In this document: piece after piece, positions 18,177 through 28,040 of the stretch
How the letters are laid out: the number at the start of each line of letters is the position of its first letter
Position numbering within the stretch: the first letter of the stretch is position 1
Assembly (NCBI RefSeq): GCF_008830185.1
Contig: NZ_WAGX01000005.1
Span: 806,001-870,000, forward strand
Origin: Candidatus Galacturonatibacter soehngenii
Lineage (GTDB): Bacteria > Bacillota > Clostridia > Lachnospirales > Lachnospiraceae
DNA: 64,000 bases
Direction of reading: 5' to 3'
The notes under the pieces: model-generated
Told to the model about the DNA's origin: nothing
What the model saw: only the letters and a program-made list of their open reading frames with translations
Database searches by the model: none
Position numbers and translations under genes: made by a program

Positions 18177-18806
18177 TTAATTTTTTACATATTCTAGTTT
18201 ACTAACAGATATTTCGTATGCAACTCTCTTTTCTGAATTGGCTTCATCAATTTTCTTTGTATATTCCCGACTCTGTATTCTTCCCCATACCTGAGCATGC
18301 CCGCCAATTTCAAAGGAGGAAGCAAATCTTGCATTTCTGCCCCAGCAGATACAAGGAATATAATCGGATTTTCCATAAGGCCTATTCACAGCAATCAATA
18401 GGTCAGCAATCTCTCTCCCCAGAGGTGTCTTTCGATAAACAGGAGCTTTACAAATATATCCATCTAAAAAGATTTGATTTGTTTTCACATTGTCATCTAC
18501 TTCTTCAACAAACTCAATCTCTCTTGCAAATACTGATAATACTAATCTGTTCTTCTTTTCCTCATGTCTGTTATAGGATCGAAACTGTCCTTGTACACAA
18601 ATGTTTTTTCCACGATAATCCTGAGTCACATCCAATAGTCTTTCAGAAATCATAAGAGGTATTACATCTGAAGAATCACTTAGCCTCTTTACAAGGATAT
18701 CAAGCATATAAAAGCCTTCGCCAAATACCTCATGGCTAAATACAAAGCCTGATACTATTTCCCCAATTACCGTTACCTGATTGTTTTCAATTACCTTATC
18801 CGCCAT
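18177..18806 (-). CDS. Single-stranded-DNA-binding-like protein with two OB-type domains
   Basis: 209 residues. Two tandem halves each look like an SSB/OB fold: residues 1-105 (NNQVTVIGEIVSGFVFSHEV ... YRGKNICVQGQFRSYNRHE) and 110-207 (NQIFLDGYICKAPVYRKTP ... WGRNARFASSFEIGGHAQVWG). The second half retains SSB-like features (PYGKSDYIPCICWGRNA). It lacks the acidic C-terminal tip of housekeeping SSB, so it is probably not the replicative protein. It starts at ATG 18806 and is divergent from typA. Exact role unknown. Confidence 0.75.
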   Translation of the reverse strand: MADKVIENNQVTVIGEIVSGFVFSHEVFGEGFYMLDILVKRLSDSSDVIPLMISERLLDVTQDYRGKNICVQGQFRSYNRHEEKKNRLVLSVFAREIEFVEEVDDNVKTNQIFLDGYICKAPVYRKTPLGREIADLLIAVNRPYGKSDYIPCICWGRNARFASSFEIGGHAQVWGRIQSREYTKKIDEANSEKRVAYEISVSKLEYVKN

Positions 18807-18943
18807 TATAAATTTCTCCCTTCTTTTAAACGAAGTATCTCTTCTCGTATATTGTCCATAAGTATATTTATTCCCATTATTTCCATTTTAGAACGAAATA
18901 TTAAAAAATTTTTATACAAAACGTAAAACCAGTACAAAAATGC

Positions 18944-18971
18944 TTGTAATCTCGCTAAAATATGATAAACT
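18944..18971 (+). promoter_or_regulatory. Candidate typA promoter
   Basis: TTGTAA (18944-18949) and TAAACT (18966-18971) are separated by 16 bases, ending 47 bases before the typA ATG. A weak match to the vegetative consensus. Confidence 0.35.
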
Positions 18972-19018
18972 GTTAAAGTTGCCATTAGTGCGAGTTTAGA
19001 AAGAAGGATTAACGATTT

Positions 19019-20845
19019 ATGAATCAAAAAAGAGAAGATGTTAGAAATATAGCAATTATCGCCCACGTTGACCACGGTAAGACAACCTTAGTAGATGAAC
19101 TTTTAAAACAAAGTGGAACTTTTCGTGCAAACCAAGCGGTAGCAGAACGTGTTATGGACTCCAACGATATTGAACGTGAACGTGGTATTACTATTTTATC
19201 AAAAAATACTGCTGTTTATTATAAAAATACAAAGATTAACATTGTTGATACACCTGGACATGCTGATTTTGGTGGAGAAGTAGAACGAGTTCTTAAGATG
19301 GTAAATGGCGTAGTCTTAGTTGTCGATGCTTACGAAGGGGCAATGCCACAAACCAAATTTGTTCTTCGTAAAGCGCTTGAGTTAGATTTACACGTTATCG
19401 TATGTATCAATAAAATAGACAAACCAGAAGGAAGACCAGAAGAAGTTATAGATGAAATCCTTGAATTATTTATGGATTTGGATGCATCTGATGAACAGCT
19501 TGATTGTCCTTTCGTTTTTGCATCTGCCAAATCTGGCTTTGCAATCAAAGACTTAAATGATGAAAGAAAAGATATGTTTCCACTGTTTGAAACCATTCTT
19601 GATTACATTCCTGCACCAGAAGGCGACCCTGAAGCAGATGCACAGGTATTAATCAGTACGATTGACTATAATGAATACGTTGGTCGTATCGGAGTTGGTA
19701 AGGTTGATAATGGAACCATTAAGGTAAACCAAGATGCAATTGTAGTAAATCATCACGAACCAGACAAACTAAAGAAGGTACGCATCAGTAAATTATACGA
19801 ATTTGACGGATTAAATAAAGTAGAAGTACAAGAGGCTACCATTGGTGCTATCGTGGCAATCTCAGGTATTGCAGATATTCATATCGGTGATACGATTTGT
19901 TCCGTAGATAATCCTGTTGCCATTCCTTTCCAAAAGATTTCAGAGCCTACCATTGCAATGCAGTTCATTGTTAATGATAGTCCTCTTGCGGGTAGAGAGG
20001 GTAAATTTGTTACCTCAAGACATTTGCGTGACAGATTATTCAAAGAGTTAAATACGGATGTAAGTTTACGTGTTGAGGAAAATGATAGTGCAGATAGCTT
20101 TAAGGTATCAGGACGTGGTGAACTCCATTTATCCGTATTGATTGAGAATATGCGTCGTGAAGGTTATGAGTTTGCTGTAAGTAAAGCAGAAGTTCTATAC
20201 CGCACCGATGAAAACGGTAAAAAATTAGAGCCTCTTGAGATTGCATACATTGACGTTCCAGAAGAATTTTCAGGAACTGTTATTGATAAATTAAGCCAGA
20301 GAAAAGGCGAACTTCGTGCAATGGGAGCTTCCAATGGTGGATATACAAGACTTGAGTTCTTAATTCCTTCTCGAGGATTAATTGGATATCGTGGTGAATT
20401 TATGACAGACACAAAAGGAAATGGTATCTTAAATACTGTTTTTGATAGCTATGGCCCTTACCGTGGAGATATTCAATATAGAAAACAAGGTTCTCTTATC
20501 GCTTTTGAAGCTGGCGAATCCATTACTTATGGTTTATATAGTGCACAAGAACGTGGAACCTTATTCATTGGAGCTGGTGAAAAGGTATATGCTGGAATGG
20601 TAATTGGACAAAATGGTAAGGCTGAAGATATTGAATTAAACGTATGTAAGACGAAAAAACTTACCAATACGCGTTCTTCAGGCGCAGATGAAGCACTTCG
20701 TTTAACAACGCCTAAAGTATTAACACTTGAAGAAGCGCTTGATTTTATTGATGTAGACGAACTACTTGAGATTACACCAAAGAATCTTCGTATTCGTAAG
20801 AAATACTTAGATGCAAATATGAGAAGAAGAATGTCAAGAAATTAA
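19019..20845 (+). CDS. typA: Ribosome-associated translational GTPase TypA/BipA
   Basis: 608 residues, typical of BipA. GTPase motifs are G1 [11 protein letters not shown]2 in ERERGITI, G3 [13 protein letters not shown] and G4 [10 protein letters not shown]. Elongation-factor-like domains II, III and V follow, then the BipA-specific C-terminal domain (IEYRG-type region [21 protein letters not shown]). It acts on the ribosome under stress or low temperature. ATG 19019 has a GAAGGA site. It is a single gene with its own terminator at 20859-20892. Confidence 0.97.
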   Translation: MNQKREDVRNIAIIAHVDHGKTTLVDELLKQSGTFRANQAVAERVMDSNDIERERGITILSKNTAVYYKNTKINIVDTPGHADFGGEVERVLKMVNGVVLVVDAYEGAMPQTKFVLRKALELDLHVIVCINKIDKPEGRPEEVIDEILELFMDLDASDEQLDCPFVFASAKSGFAIKDLNDERKDMFPLFETILDYIPAPEGDPEADAQVLISTIDYNEYVGRIGVGKVDNGTIKVNQDAIVVNHHEPDKLKKVRISKLYEFDGLNKVEVQEATIGAIVAISGIADIHIGDTICSVDNPVAIPFQKISEPTIAMQFIVNDSPLAGREGKFVTSRHLRDRLFKELNTDVSLRVEENDSADSFKVSGRGELHLSVLIENMRREGYEFAVSKAEVLYRTDENGKKLEPLEIAYIDVPEEFSGTVIDKLSQRKGELRAMGASNGGYTRLEFLIPSRGLIGYRGEFMTDTKGNGILNTVFDSYGPYRGDIQYRKQGSLIAFEAGESITYGLYSAQERGTLFIGAGEKVYAGMVIGQNGKAEDIELNVCKTKKLTNTRSSGADEALRLTTPKVLTLEEALDFIDVDELLEITPKNLRIRKKYLDANMRRRMSRN

Positions 20846-20858
20846 TCAATTTTTTTGA

Positions 20859-20892
20859 AAGAACCTTTCACACACAGAAAGGTTCTTTTTTA
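20859..20892 (+). terminator. typA terminator
   Basis: AGAACCTTTC-ACACACA-GAAAGGTTCT stem followed by TTTTT, 14 bases after the typA stop. Confidence 0.9.
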
Positions 20893-20964
20893 TGTGTTAA
20901 ATATGGCATCTATGTTATAATAATCTAAAATGGAAAAATATAGAATGGATAAGGAGATTCGTCA

Positions 20965-21849
20965 ATGGATTTTTTAAGATTTTTAGCAGATTATAGGACA
21001 CCAGAATTGACCTCGCTATTTGGTATGTTTACACACCTGGGTGAAGAATTTATTTCAATCACAATCATTTGCTTTTTATATTGGTGCTATGATAAACAAA
21101 TGGCTCGTAAAATTTGTCTGTCTTATTTTGCCAGCGGATTACTGGTTCAAGCTTTAAAGATAACATTTTGCATTCCACGTCCTTGGATACTAGACCGTAG
21201 TTTTCAACCCGTTTCTTCCCTGCAAGATTCAGCTACAGGCTATTCTTTTCCAAGTGGACATACGCAAAATAGCACTGCTTTATTTGGCTCACTTGCGTTT
21301 CTTTCCAAAAAGACATGGCAGCGTATTGTTTTTTCCCTCATTATACTAGGAGTGGGCTTTTCTCGAATGTATCTGGGATACCATACTCCCAAAGATGTAA
21401 TAACCTCACTGTGTATTGCTTTATTTTTTGTATTCTTCATCAATCAGCTTCATGATATAACTAGTATAAGTAATAAAAAAATCGCTTTATTTCTTAGTAC
21501 CTATTCGTTTGTTATACTGCTATATGCACTTATGAGAAAGAATCTTTCAAATGCTGATTTGACACAATTTCATGACTGTTTTAAGGCTGTTGGTGCAGGT
21601 CTTGGCTTTTCGCTTGGTTGGTATGTGGAACCACACTACATCAACTTTAAAGAACAAGCTGTAGCACCTTTTATGCAAGCAATAAAACTATTATTAGGCT
21701 TACTACTTGCTTTGCTCCTCAAGTACGGTTTAAAAGCTTTATTAGGTACTTCTTTTACTGCGGATACCTTACGATATTTTATTCTCGTGTGTTTTATTAT
21801 GATTCTTTATCCAATCATAATTCACCGATATTTTACACAGCATAATTAA
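20965..21849 (+). CDS. PAP2-family membrane phosphatase
   Basis: 294 residues with about eight hydrophobic segments. All three PAP2 phosphatase motifs are present: KITFCIPRPW (K-x6-RP), PSGHTQNS (PSGH) and SRMYLGYHTPKDV (SR-x5-H-x3-D). These enzymes remove phosphate from lipid phosphates such as phosphatidate or undecaprenyl diphosphate at the outer membrane face. The C-terminal half has extra helices. ATG 20965 has AAGGAG. It is a single gene between the typA terminator and a convergent AraC gene (gap of three bases). Confidence 0.9.
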   Translation: MDFLRFLADYRTPELTSLFGMFTHLGEEFISITIICFLYWCYDKQMARKICLSYFASGLLVQALKITFCIPRPWILDRSFQPVSSLQDSATGYSFPSGHTQNSTALFGSLAFLSKKTWQRIVFSLIILGVGFSRMYLGYHTPKDVITSLCIALFFVFFINQLHDITSISNKKIALFLSTYSFVILLYALMRKNLSNADLTQFHDCFKAVGAGLGFSLGWYVEPHYINFKEQAVAPFMQAIKLLLGLLLALLLKYGLKALLGTSFTADTLRYFILVCFIMILYPIIIHRYFTQHN

Positions 21850-21852
21850 TCG

Positions 21853-22671
21853 TTATTCAAAGGATTTTCTTCGTTTTCTCCACGAGGTTGGCGTCGAACC
21901 AGTAATCTCTTTAAAAACGCGACCAAAGTGGCTTACGCTTGCAAATCCTGTATTAATGCTTATGTTTGTTATATTATCATCGGAAGAGTAGAGCATTCTT
22001 TGTGCATTCATGATTCTTGTTTTGTTGATATATTGATTAATGGTTGTGTTTGTATATTTTTTAAATTCTCTACACAAATAAAAGGGACTCATATAAAAAT
22101 GCCCTGCGATATCTGCAATTGAAAGATCATACATATAATTTGCATTAATATATGAAATTATTTCAGTAATCTGATTCTTTTGTTCTATCTTCATTTTCTG
22201 ACGTTTGTTTCGAAATAAGATAATAAGCATTGTATTTAGCAAGCTTTGACAATATTCATTGCTGTATTGCTGTGGATTTTGTTTTTCCCTATAAATCATA
22301 TTCATGAGTTGGTAAAACTGTTGGGTTTCCTCTTTTGACAATTGATAGGCGCCCGTAGAGCCCTTTAATATTTCCTTCAAGTTTGCAGAAATAATTTCGT
22401 CTTCTCGAAAATAAATAATGAGTCTACAAAACGGAACATCTTTATCACCATAGGAATGATGCAGCATATAAGGCTCAAATAAAAGAAACTGGCCACCCTC
22501 AATATGATACATATTATTATCAATAAAATGGTATCTTTGCCCAGATTCTAGATAATACAATTCATAAAATTCATGATAATGTGGGGTAGGCATATTATCG
22601 TTTATACCACTAACTCTTTCCGTTGCAAATACAGCACCGCTTTTCATACATTTTTCTGCATAATCAATCAT
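21853..22671 (-). CDS. AraC-family transcriptional regulator
   Basis: 272 residues. An N-terminal cupin-like sensor domain (PTPHYHEFYELYYLESGQRYHF) is followed by a C-terminal pair of helix-turn-helix motifs (LSIADIAGHFYMSPFYLCREFK and NITNISINTGFASVSHFGRVFK). The ATG at 22671 lies 115 bases after the dihydroxyacetone kinase stop, in the same direction. It may regulate the glycerol or carbohydrate genes upstream, but no operator is recognised. Confidence 0.88.
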   Translation of the reverse strand: MIDYAEKCMKSGAVFATERVSGINDNMPTPHYHEFYELYYLESGQRYHFIDNNMYHIEGGQFLLFEPYMLHHSYGDKDVPFCRLIIYFREDEIISANLKEILKGSTGAYQLSKEETQQFYQLMNMIYREKQNPQQYSNEYCQSLLNTMLIILFRNKRQKMKIEQKNQITEIISYINANYMYDLSIADIAGHFYMSPFYLCREFKKYTNTTINQYINKTRIMNAQRMLYSSDDNITNISINTGFASVSHFGRVFKEITGSTPTSWRKRRKSFE

Positions 22672-22722
22672 ACGATCCCCTTCTTCCTTTCTATTTATTT
22701 GCCTTGTCTTTTAGATAAGGAT

Positions 22723-22746
22723 AAGGGTGTCAAATTGCTGACACCC
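22723..22746 (-). terminator. Hairpin after dhaKL (possible terminator)
   Basis: GGGTGTCA-GCAATTTG-type perfect eight-base inverted repeat (GGGTGTCA / TGACACCC) 41 bases after the dihydroxyacetone kinase stop. The following sequence is T-poor (TTATCC), so it may stabilise or process mRNA instead. Confidence 0.4.
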
Positions 22747-22786
22747 TGCAAAACCTATATGTTTTTATTGTTTTGCTCCTTTATTC

Positions 22787-24547
22787 TTATCCTTCTATTA
22801 GATCATTTGCTAACTCTGTAAAAATAACTCCCAGTGCAAATGCGCCTGCATCTGGATAACCAAGACTTCTTTCTCCTACCGTGCCAGCACGTCCCATACG
22901 TGCAACAATTCCTTTTGTTTTGTCTGCACCTTCTACTGCTGCTTTCGCACCTCTATAAAAAGCTTCTTTCATAGAATGTCCTTCTTTTACTGATTGCATC
23001 CATGCATCTTTACATGGAATCAACGCATCCATCAATGTTTTATCACCAACAATAGCTCCTCTTCCAAAAGAACGTTCTCCCGTCTTTTGAATTCCTTCTA
23101 CGGCTGCCTGTAACAAATCAGCGAACTCTTTCATACTTAATGTTGTCTTTGAACCTGCACTTTTACCTGCACTTCGAAACGCCGATCCCCAAATAGGACC
23201 AGAAGCCCCACCGCAGTATTCCATAATAATCATGGAACAACTATCTAAAAATTCACCAATGCTAGAGGTGTGGTTCTTTAAGATATCAACCCATTCTCTC
23301 TTTAGCTGTTTAAATCCCTTGGCTACACTCATACCAAAATCGCCATCTCCAGCATGAGAATCTAACTCGCAAAAATATACTTCATGCTTTATAATGGAAT
23401 CGCTTATTTTGTCAACCATATAAATTATGTTTTGTAAAGTAAGTGCTTCGTTATTTAATTTTGCATACTCTTTACTTGTTGAAAGTCCAAAATCAACTTC
23501 CTTATTCTCCTCGCTGATTAGACGCATATCTGTATATGGAATACTTTGTTCTGGTCCAGATATTTTTAAAGCAGGGGTAATACTTTCTTCATCCAATAAT
23601 TCTTTTAGCATTGGATTCATTTTCATAAGAGTAACAGATGCGCCAAACATATCAATGCTTGTCATAAAGTTACCTACAAAAGTTCGATAAACTGGCACCT
23701 TTTTCTCGTGTAAAATTCTTGCAATGGAATTGTTTAACACATAAAGTTCTTGTAGTGGCGTACTTCCAAATCCATTTACAAGCACAGTCACTTCTTCATT
23801 CTCATTTCTATCTAACTCATTTAGTAATAAATTCACCATTCTATCTGCAAGTTCATCTGCACAAATGATTTTTTCTCTTTTAATTCCAGGCTCTCCATGA
23901 ATTCCTACACCGTACTCCATTTCACCTTCAGCAATTTCAAAGGTTGGAGTCCCTTTTGCAGGAACTGTACAAGAGCTAAATGCACATCCAATACTTTTGA
24001 TATTCTTATTTGCTTGTTCTGCCGCACTTTTAACTTCTTCAAGTGACCAGCCCTTCTCTGCTGCTGCCCCTGCAATCTTGTGTACTAGTACTGTTCCTGC
24101 AACACCGCGTCTTCCTACAGTGTATAGGCTGTCTTGTACAGCAATGTCATCATCTACTTTTACATAATCTACTGTTATTTTATCTTCCGAAGCAAGGTAA
24201 GCGGCATTTTTAAAATTCATCAAATCTCCGCTGTAATTTTTTATAATTAAAAGGGTTCCCTTTTTACTCTCTGTCGCTTTAATTGCTTGATATACTTGAA
24301 CTTGAGATGGGGAAGCAAACATGTCTCCACACACAGCCGCATCTAACATTCCTTTTCCAATGTATCCTGCATGTGCTGGCTCGTGACCACTTCCTCCGCC
24401 ACTAATCAAACTAACTTTATCTTTATTTATTTCTCTTTTTTTGATTATTTTAAATTTTTGTATAAACTCAAGTTCTGGATGTGCCATCGCAATTCCATTG
24501 CACATCTCAATTACCATAGTTTCCGGACGATTCATTATTTTTCTCAT
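22787..24547 (-). CDS. ATP-dependent dihydroxyacetone kinase, DhaK-DhaL single chain
   Basis: 586 residues. Residues 1-330 are the DhaK domain (SGGGSGHEPAHAGYIG; the substrate-binding His in GVGIHGEPGIKRE). Residues about 375-586 are DhaL, with the Mg-ATP-binding aspartates in ELDSHAGDGDFGMSVAKGF and GASGPIWGSAFR. The fused arrangement is that of ATP-dependent kinases (Citrobacter type) rather than the three-part PTS-dependent form. It makes dihydroxyacetone phosphate for glycolysis. It lies 27 bases after glycerol dehydrogenase, together forming the oxidative glycerol pathway. ATG 24547 has an AGGAG site. Confidence 0.95.
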   Translation of the reverse strand: MRKIMNRPETMVIEMCNGIAMAHPELEFIQKFKIIKKREINKDKVSLISGGGSGHEPAHAGYIGKGMLDAAVCGDMFASPSQVQVYQAIKATESKKGTLLIIKNYSGDLMNFKNAAYLASEDKITVDYVKVDDDIAVQDSLYTVGRRGVAGTVLVHKIAGAAAEKGWSLEEVKSAAEQANKNIKSIGCAFSSCTVPAKGTPTFEIAEGEMEYGVGIHGEPGIKREKIICADELADRMVNLLLNELDRNENEEVTVLVNGFGSTPLQELYVLNNSIARILHEKKVPVYRTFVGNFMTSIDMFGASVTLMKMNPMLKELLDEESITPALKISGPEQSIPYTDMRLISEENKEVDFGLSTSKEYAKLNNEALTLQNIIYMVDKISDSIIKHEVYFCELDSHAGDGDFGMSVAKGFKQLKREWVDILKNHTSSIGEFLDSCSMIIMEYCGGASGPIWGSAFRSAGKSAGSKTTLSMKEFADLLQAAVEGIQKTGERSFGRGAIVGDKTLMDALIPCKDAWMQSVKEGHSMKEAFYRGAKAAVEGADKTKGIVARMGRAGTVGERSLGYPDAGAFALGVIFTELANDLIEG

Positions 24548-24574
24548 ATTCTTAGGCTCCTTTGCATCCGAAAA

Positions 24575-25714
24575 TTAGTTTATCGTACCTGTTTCCTTAA
24601 ATTTTCTTCCAATTGCATCTGCCGTTTTAATGGCTGCCATTACACTTTCTACTGTCACTGGGAATGGCATTGCATGAATGGATTCTTCTTTGATACAAGA
24701 TTTTTCAGCCACTTGACGAAGTTCGTCTTCTGATATTTCGCTTACTCCAATGTCTGATAGGCAAACTGGAAGCCCCACAGAAACACAAAAACTTAGAACT
24801 TCTTCTAACTCTTCTACTTTCGCATTTTCTAATACAAGCTGTGCAAGAGTTCCAAATGCAACTTTTTCACCATGGAAATATTTGTGAGTTCCTTCTAATA
24901 TGGTTAACCCGTCATGGATTGCATGTGCTGCTGCTAATCCGCCACTTTCAAAACCAATTCCAGATAATAAGATATTTGTCTCTACTATACTTTCTAGTGC
25001 TGGAGTTACTTGATTGCCATCACATGCGATTTTAGCCTTCATACCTTCTCTTAATAAGTTCTGGTAACAAAGCGTTGCTAGTGCAAAAGCTGTCTGTGTT
25101 CCAGTTGCTTCTTTGCAAAAGCCTTCACGATAGCCACATGGTAGTCCTGCATTGACACGTGTAAAGGAAGCTACATTTGCTCTCGCTTCGAAATAAGTGG
25201 ATAAGGCATCACCCATACCAGCAACCAAGAATCTAGTTGGCGCATTGGCTATTACTGTAGTATCTACAAGTACAACACTTGGACTTTGTTTAAAATATGC
25301 ATAATCGTCAAATGCTCCATCTGGTGTATACAATACAGCGGAATGGCTGGTTGGTGCATCCGTCGCAGCTATTGTAGGTACAATAATCAAGGCCTCACCT
25401 TCCGCTACGCATTTAGCAGTATCAATTGCCTTTCCTCCACCTAAACCAATGGTACAATCACAATTTTTCTCTTTTGCTAAATCTTGTAATCTTTTCACTT
25501 CTTCTCTGGAGCACTCTCCAACAAAGTTACTTTCTACAAATGTAATTCCAAATTTATTCGTAGTCTTTTCTAATTTATCTTTGATTCGAAGTACATCGTC
25601 TTTATGAGCTATTAAAAGTGCAGAATCTCCAAACGTCTTGACAAAATACCCTAAGTTTTCTATTTCATTTTCACCCTGCACATATTTTGCAGGAGAAATA
25701 AATGCTTTTCTCAT
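24575..25714 (-). CDS. gldA: Glycerol dehydrogenase (NAD, iron-type ADH superfamily)
   Basis: 379 residues. It begins AFISPAKYVQGENEI, the typical GldA start. The NAD-binding glycine-rich motif is GLGGGKAIDTAKCVA and the metal ligands fit AGMGDALSTYFEAR (Asp) and AHAIHDGLTILEGTHKYFHG (His residues). It oxidises glycerol to dihydroxyacetone in the cytoplasm. The next gene encodes dihydroxyacetone kinase. It follows a sugar-binding lipoprotein gene by 59 bases, a gap that contains a hairpin, so the glycerol genes probably belong to the carbohydrate operon. Confidence 0.95.
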   Translation of the reverse strand: MRKAFISPAKYVQGENEIENLGYFVKTFGDSALLIAHKDDVLRIKDKLEKTTNKFGITFVESNFVGECSREEVKRLQDLAKEKNCDCTIGLGGGKAIDTAKCVAEGEALIIVPTIAATDAPTSHSAVLYTPDGAFDDYAYFKQSPSVVLVDTTVIANAPTRFLVAGMGDALSTYFEARANVASFTRVNAGLPCGYREGFCKEATGTQTAFALATLCYQNLLREGMKAKIACDGNQVTPALESIVETNILLSGIGFESGGLAAAHAIHDGLTILEGTHKYFHGEKVAFGTLAQLVLENAKVEELEEVLSFCVSVGLPVCLSDIGVSEISEDELRQVAEKSCIKEESIHAMPFPVTVESVMAAIKTADAIGRKFKETGTIN

Positions 25715-25737
25715 TTATATTTGCCTCCTTTTAATTT

Positions 25738-25761
25738 CATCCTCCGCTTTTGCGGAGGATG
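25738..25761 (-). promoter_or_regulatory. Intercistronic hairpin between the binding-protein gene and gldA
   Basis: Perfect ten-base stem CATCCTCCGC-TTTT-GCGGAGGATG with no T-run after it on the minus strand. Hairpins like this after binding-protein genes often protect the upstream mRNA from 3' decay. It may instead cause partial termination, giving less gldA-dhaKL than binding protein. Confidence 0.5.
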
Positions 25762-25772
25762 ATTGATACTAA

Positions 25773-27035
25773 CTACTCGTCTTTTAATTCAGCAAGTGTC
25801 TCGTTAATGAGTCCTTCCATATCAAGTAGATATGCTTCTACCGTCATATTTCCAGCTAATACAGATGCTAATTTCTCTTTGATATCACCTTGTACCGTTC
25901 CTGTAAATGCCTGGTATCCCCATTCAGCACCTGGCTGTGAACCGGTTGCAGCTAACTCTTGTGCAAAAATCTCAAAGAACTCTGCTCCATAATCATAGCT
26001 TAATTTTTCATTTCCTTTTACCTGTGATAGATAACTATTTTCCTGACAATATTTTGCATTGTTTTCAGCCTGTGAAATCCACTCGATGAACTCTGCTGCT
26101 TCTTTTTCAACCCCTGATCCTTGGAATGCTGCTAAATATTTACCACCTGGTACACTTGAACGATTTGCTTCTTTTGGTAAATAGGTAACACCCCATTCAA
26201 AATCTGTAATTTCGCTCTTGTAGTTTGCAATCATCCAGCTTCCTGCAAAATGCATTGCTACTTGACCTGTACGGAATAATTCATTTGGATTTTCTGAACC
26301 TAACCAAACAGAATCTGGAATTATTTTTTCATCGTGAAGCTCTTTGAAAAAGCTCACTGCACGATTCATTTCTGGTGTATTAAAATTGGATGCTGTTAAA
26401 TCAGCATTTAACATACTAGCACCAGCTTGATACATTAAGGTACTGAAACGTTGGGTTGAGTTATCAAATACAAGACCATATTTCACATCGCTGTTTTCCA
26501 TAACCTTCTTCATTGCTTCTTTCCACTCATTCCAAGTCCAAATCTCGCTCTCTGATTGTGGAACAGATACACCAGCTTGTTCAAAAGCTGTTTTATTATA
26601 GATTAATCCATTTGCTGTTACGTCCATTGGTGCAGCTAATATTTTATCATCATAAACAAATTTTAAGCCTTCTCCAAAATTATTCTTAAAAGCTTCTGCA
26701 TCAGATACATACTCTGATAAATCTACTAGCTGATTCCTAAAAGCACCCAAATTAGTTAATCTTGCCAGTGCAGGTACTTCTTCACCGTTGATCATATTTT
26801 TAATTTTACTTTCTAAATCACTATAAGGAACCTCAATTAATTCAATCTTAACGTTTTCATGCGTTTCTTCATAAGCACTCGCAAGTTCTTTAAAGGTTAC
26901 ATCTTCTTTTCCGTCTGTAAACCAAACAACATTAAGTGTTTTAATTGCATCTGCGGAATCTCCTCCCTTACCGCAAGCTGTCAATGTGCTCAAAACAATG
27001 GTCATTATTAGTAACATAGATATCACTTTTTTCAT
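25773..27035 (-). CDS. Sugar ABC transporter solute-binding lipoprotein (family 1)
   Basis: 420 residues. The signal peptide ends in the lipobox LSTLTAC. The mature protein has the family pattern NVVWFTDGKEDVTFKELAS, TANGLIYNKTAFEQAGV and MHFAGSWMIANYKSE. It should capture an oligosaccharide outside the cell for the permeases at 31662-33363. It is separated from them by the GH105, lyase-like and AraC genes, all in the same direction. ATG 27035 has AAAGGAG. The 78-base gap upstream could hold its own promoter. Confidence 0.9.
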   Translation of the reverse strand: MKKVISMLLIMTIVLSTLTACGKGGDSADAIKTLNVVWFTDGKEDVTFKELASAYEETHENVKIELIEVPYSDLESKIKNMINGEEVPALARLTNLGAFRNQLVDLSEYVSDAEAFKNNFGEGLKFVYDDKILAAPMDVTANGLIYNKTAFEQAGVSVPQSESEIWTWNEWKEAMKKVMENSDVKYGLVFDNSTQRFSTLMYQAGASMLNADLTASNFNTPEMNRAVSFFKELHDEKIIPDSVWLGSENPNELFRTGQVAMHFAGSWMIANYKSEITDFEWGVTYLPKEANRSSVPGGKYLAAFQGSGVEKEAAEFIEWISQAENNAKYCQENSYLSQVKGNEKLSYDYGAEFFEIFAQELAATGSQPGAEWGYQAFTGTVQGDIKEKLASVLAGNMTVEAYLLDMEGLINETLAELKDE

Positions 27036-27113
27036 ATTTTTCTTCTCCTTTCGTTTTGTATATACATTTTAACAGTTATTTAGTATAAAAAATCACATAT
27101 AAACCAGTAAATG

Positions 27114-28025
27114 TTATTCATTATTGCTATTTTTCTTCTTTTCTTGCGCATATTTCTTTGGAGTGATTCCCGTACTCTTTTTAAAAGTAGCAATAAAATG
27201 GCTGTCACTGTTATAAGAAAGCTGTGCCGCAATTTCTGTGACGGAATAACCGCTTTTTAATTTCGCCTTTGCTTCTACCACTTTACGATTCGTGATGTAC
27301 TGTTGTAAGGTAAACCCTGTCTCCTTTTTAAAATAATGGCTTAGATAATACCGATTCATATAAAACTCTTTTGCTATATCATCTAGCTCTAGTTTCTCAT
27401 TCACATGTTCTACAATGTACTTCTTAATTTGTTCGATTCTGTTGCGATACAAAATAGGATCTTTAAATTCTGTTTTTCGTATTTTATTTTCGCTACTGGT
27501 ATCTTTTTGCTCTTTTAAAAAGAAACGGTACATTTCGTTTAGCTCAACGATCAGGTTTAAAATAGCCAGTCTAAGCTTTACTTGCTCTTCTTTTTCTTCC
27601 CCTTCATTGATTTCTCTTTCAATATTTAGAAAGAGCTTCTCTATCTTACTTAGATTTTCTTCCGATAGATGCAATCTATGTACAAAATTCTCTGGCCTGC
27701 GTTCAAAAAATAAATCGAATTCATAACCAAACGTTTCTGAACATCCCGCAAGAAAGATTTCTGGATCAAACATAAGAACATATCGGTTATGAGGCTTTCC
27801 CACTGCCCCACTCGTCCTATGATACTCCTTATTATTCAAAAGAAAGACATCTCCTGCCTTAACATTGTAGGAACGATTCCCAATTTCTAACAACGCTCCA
27901 TCGCTAAGAAACAATATAATCTCATATTGCTTGTGAAAATGAAATCCTTGCATAGCCCAACTTTGCGTCGAACCATGAAAATAATATAAAGAATCAAATT
28001 CCTCAAAAAATACCCTTTCTTTCAT
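27114..28025 (-). CDS. AraC-family regulator of the carbohydrate locus
   Basis: 303 residues from ATG 28025, which has AGGTG eight bases upstream (a GTG at 28034 is the alternative). The N-terminal cupin domain (GFHFHKQYEIILFLSDGALLE) senses a ligand. Residues about 195-300 form the double helix-turn-helix (LELDDIAKEFYMNRYYLSHYFKK, YSVTEIAAQLSYNSDSHFIATFKK). It lies between the GH105 and binding-protein genes and probably controls this locus. It ends in a Lys-rich tail. Confidence 0.9.
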   Translation of the reverse strand: MKERVFFEEFDSLYYFHGSTQSWAMQGFHFHKQYEIILFLSDGALLEIGNRSYNVKAGDVFLLNNKEYHRTSGAVGKPHNRYVLMFDPEIFLAGCSETFGYEFDLFFERRPENFVHRLHLSEENLSKIEKLFLNIEREINEGEEKEEQVKLRLAILNLIVELNEMYRFFLKEQKDTSSENKIRKTEFKDPILYRNRIEQIKKYIVEHVNEKLELDDIAKEFYMNRYYLSHYFKKETGFTLQQYITNRKVVEAKAKLKSGYSVTEIAAQLSYNSDSHFIATFKKSTGITPKKYAQEKKKNSNNE

Positions 28026-28040
28026 GAAAAACACACCTTT

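Noticed and set aside
18806-19075. 89-codon minus-strand frame between the SSB-like gene and typA
   Set aside because: It overlaps the typA start and its promoter region, lacks a ribosome site and has no recognisable protein features.
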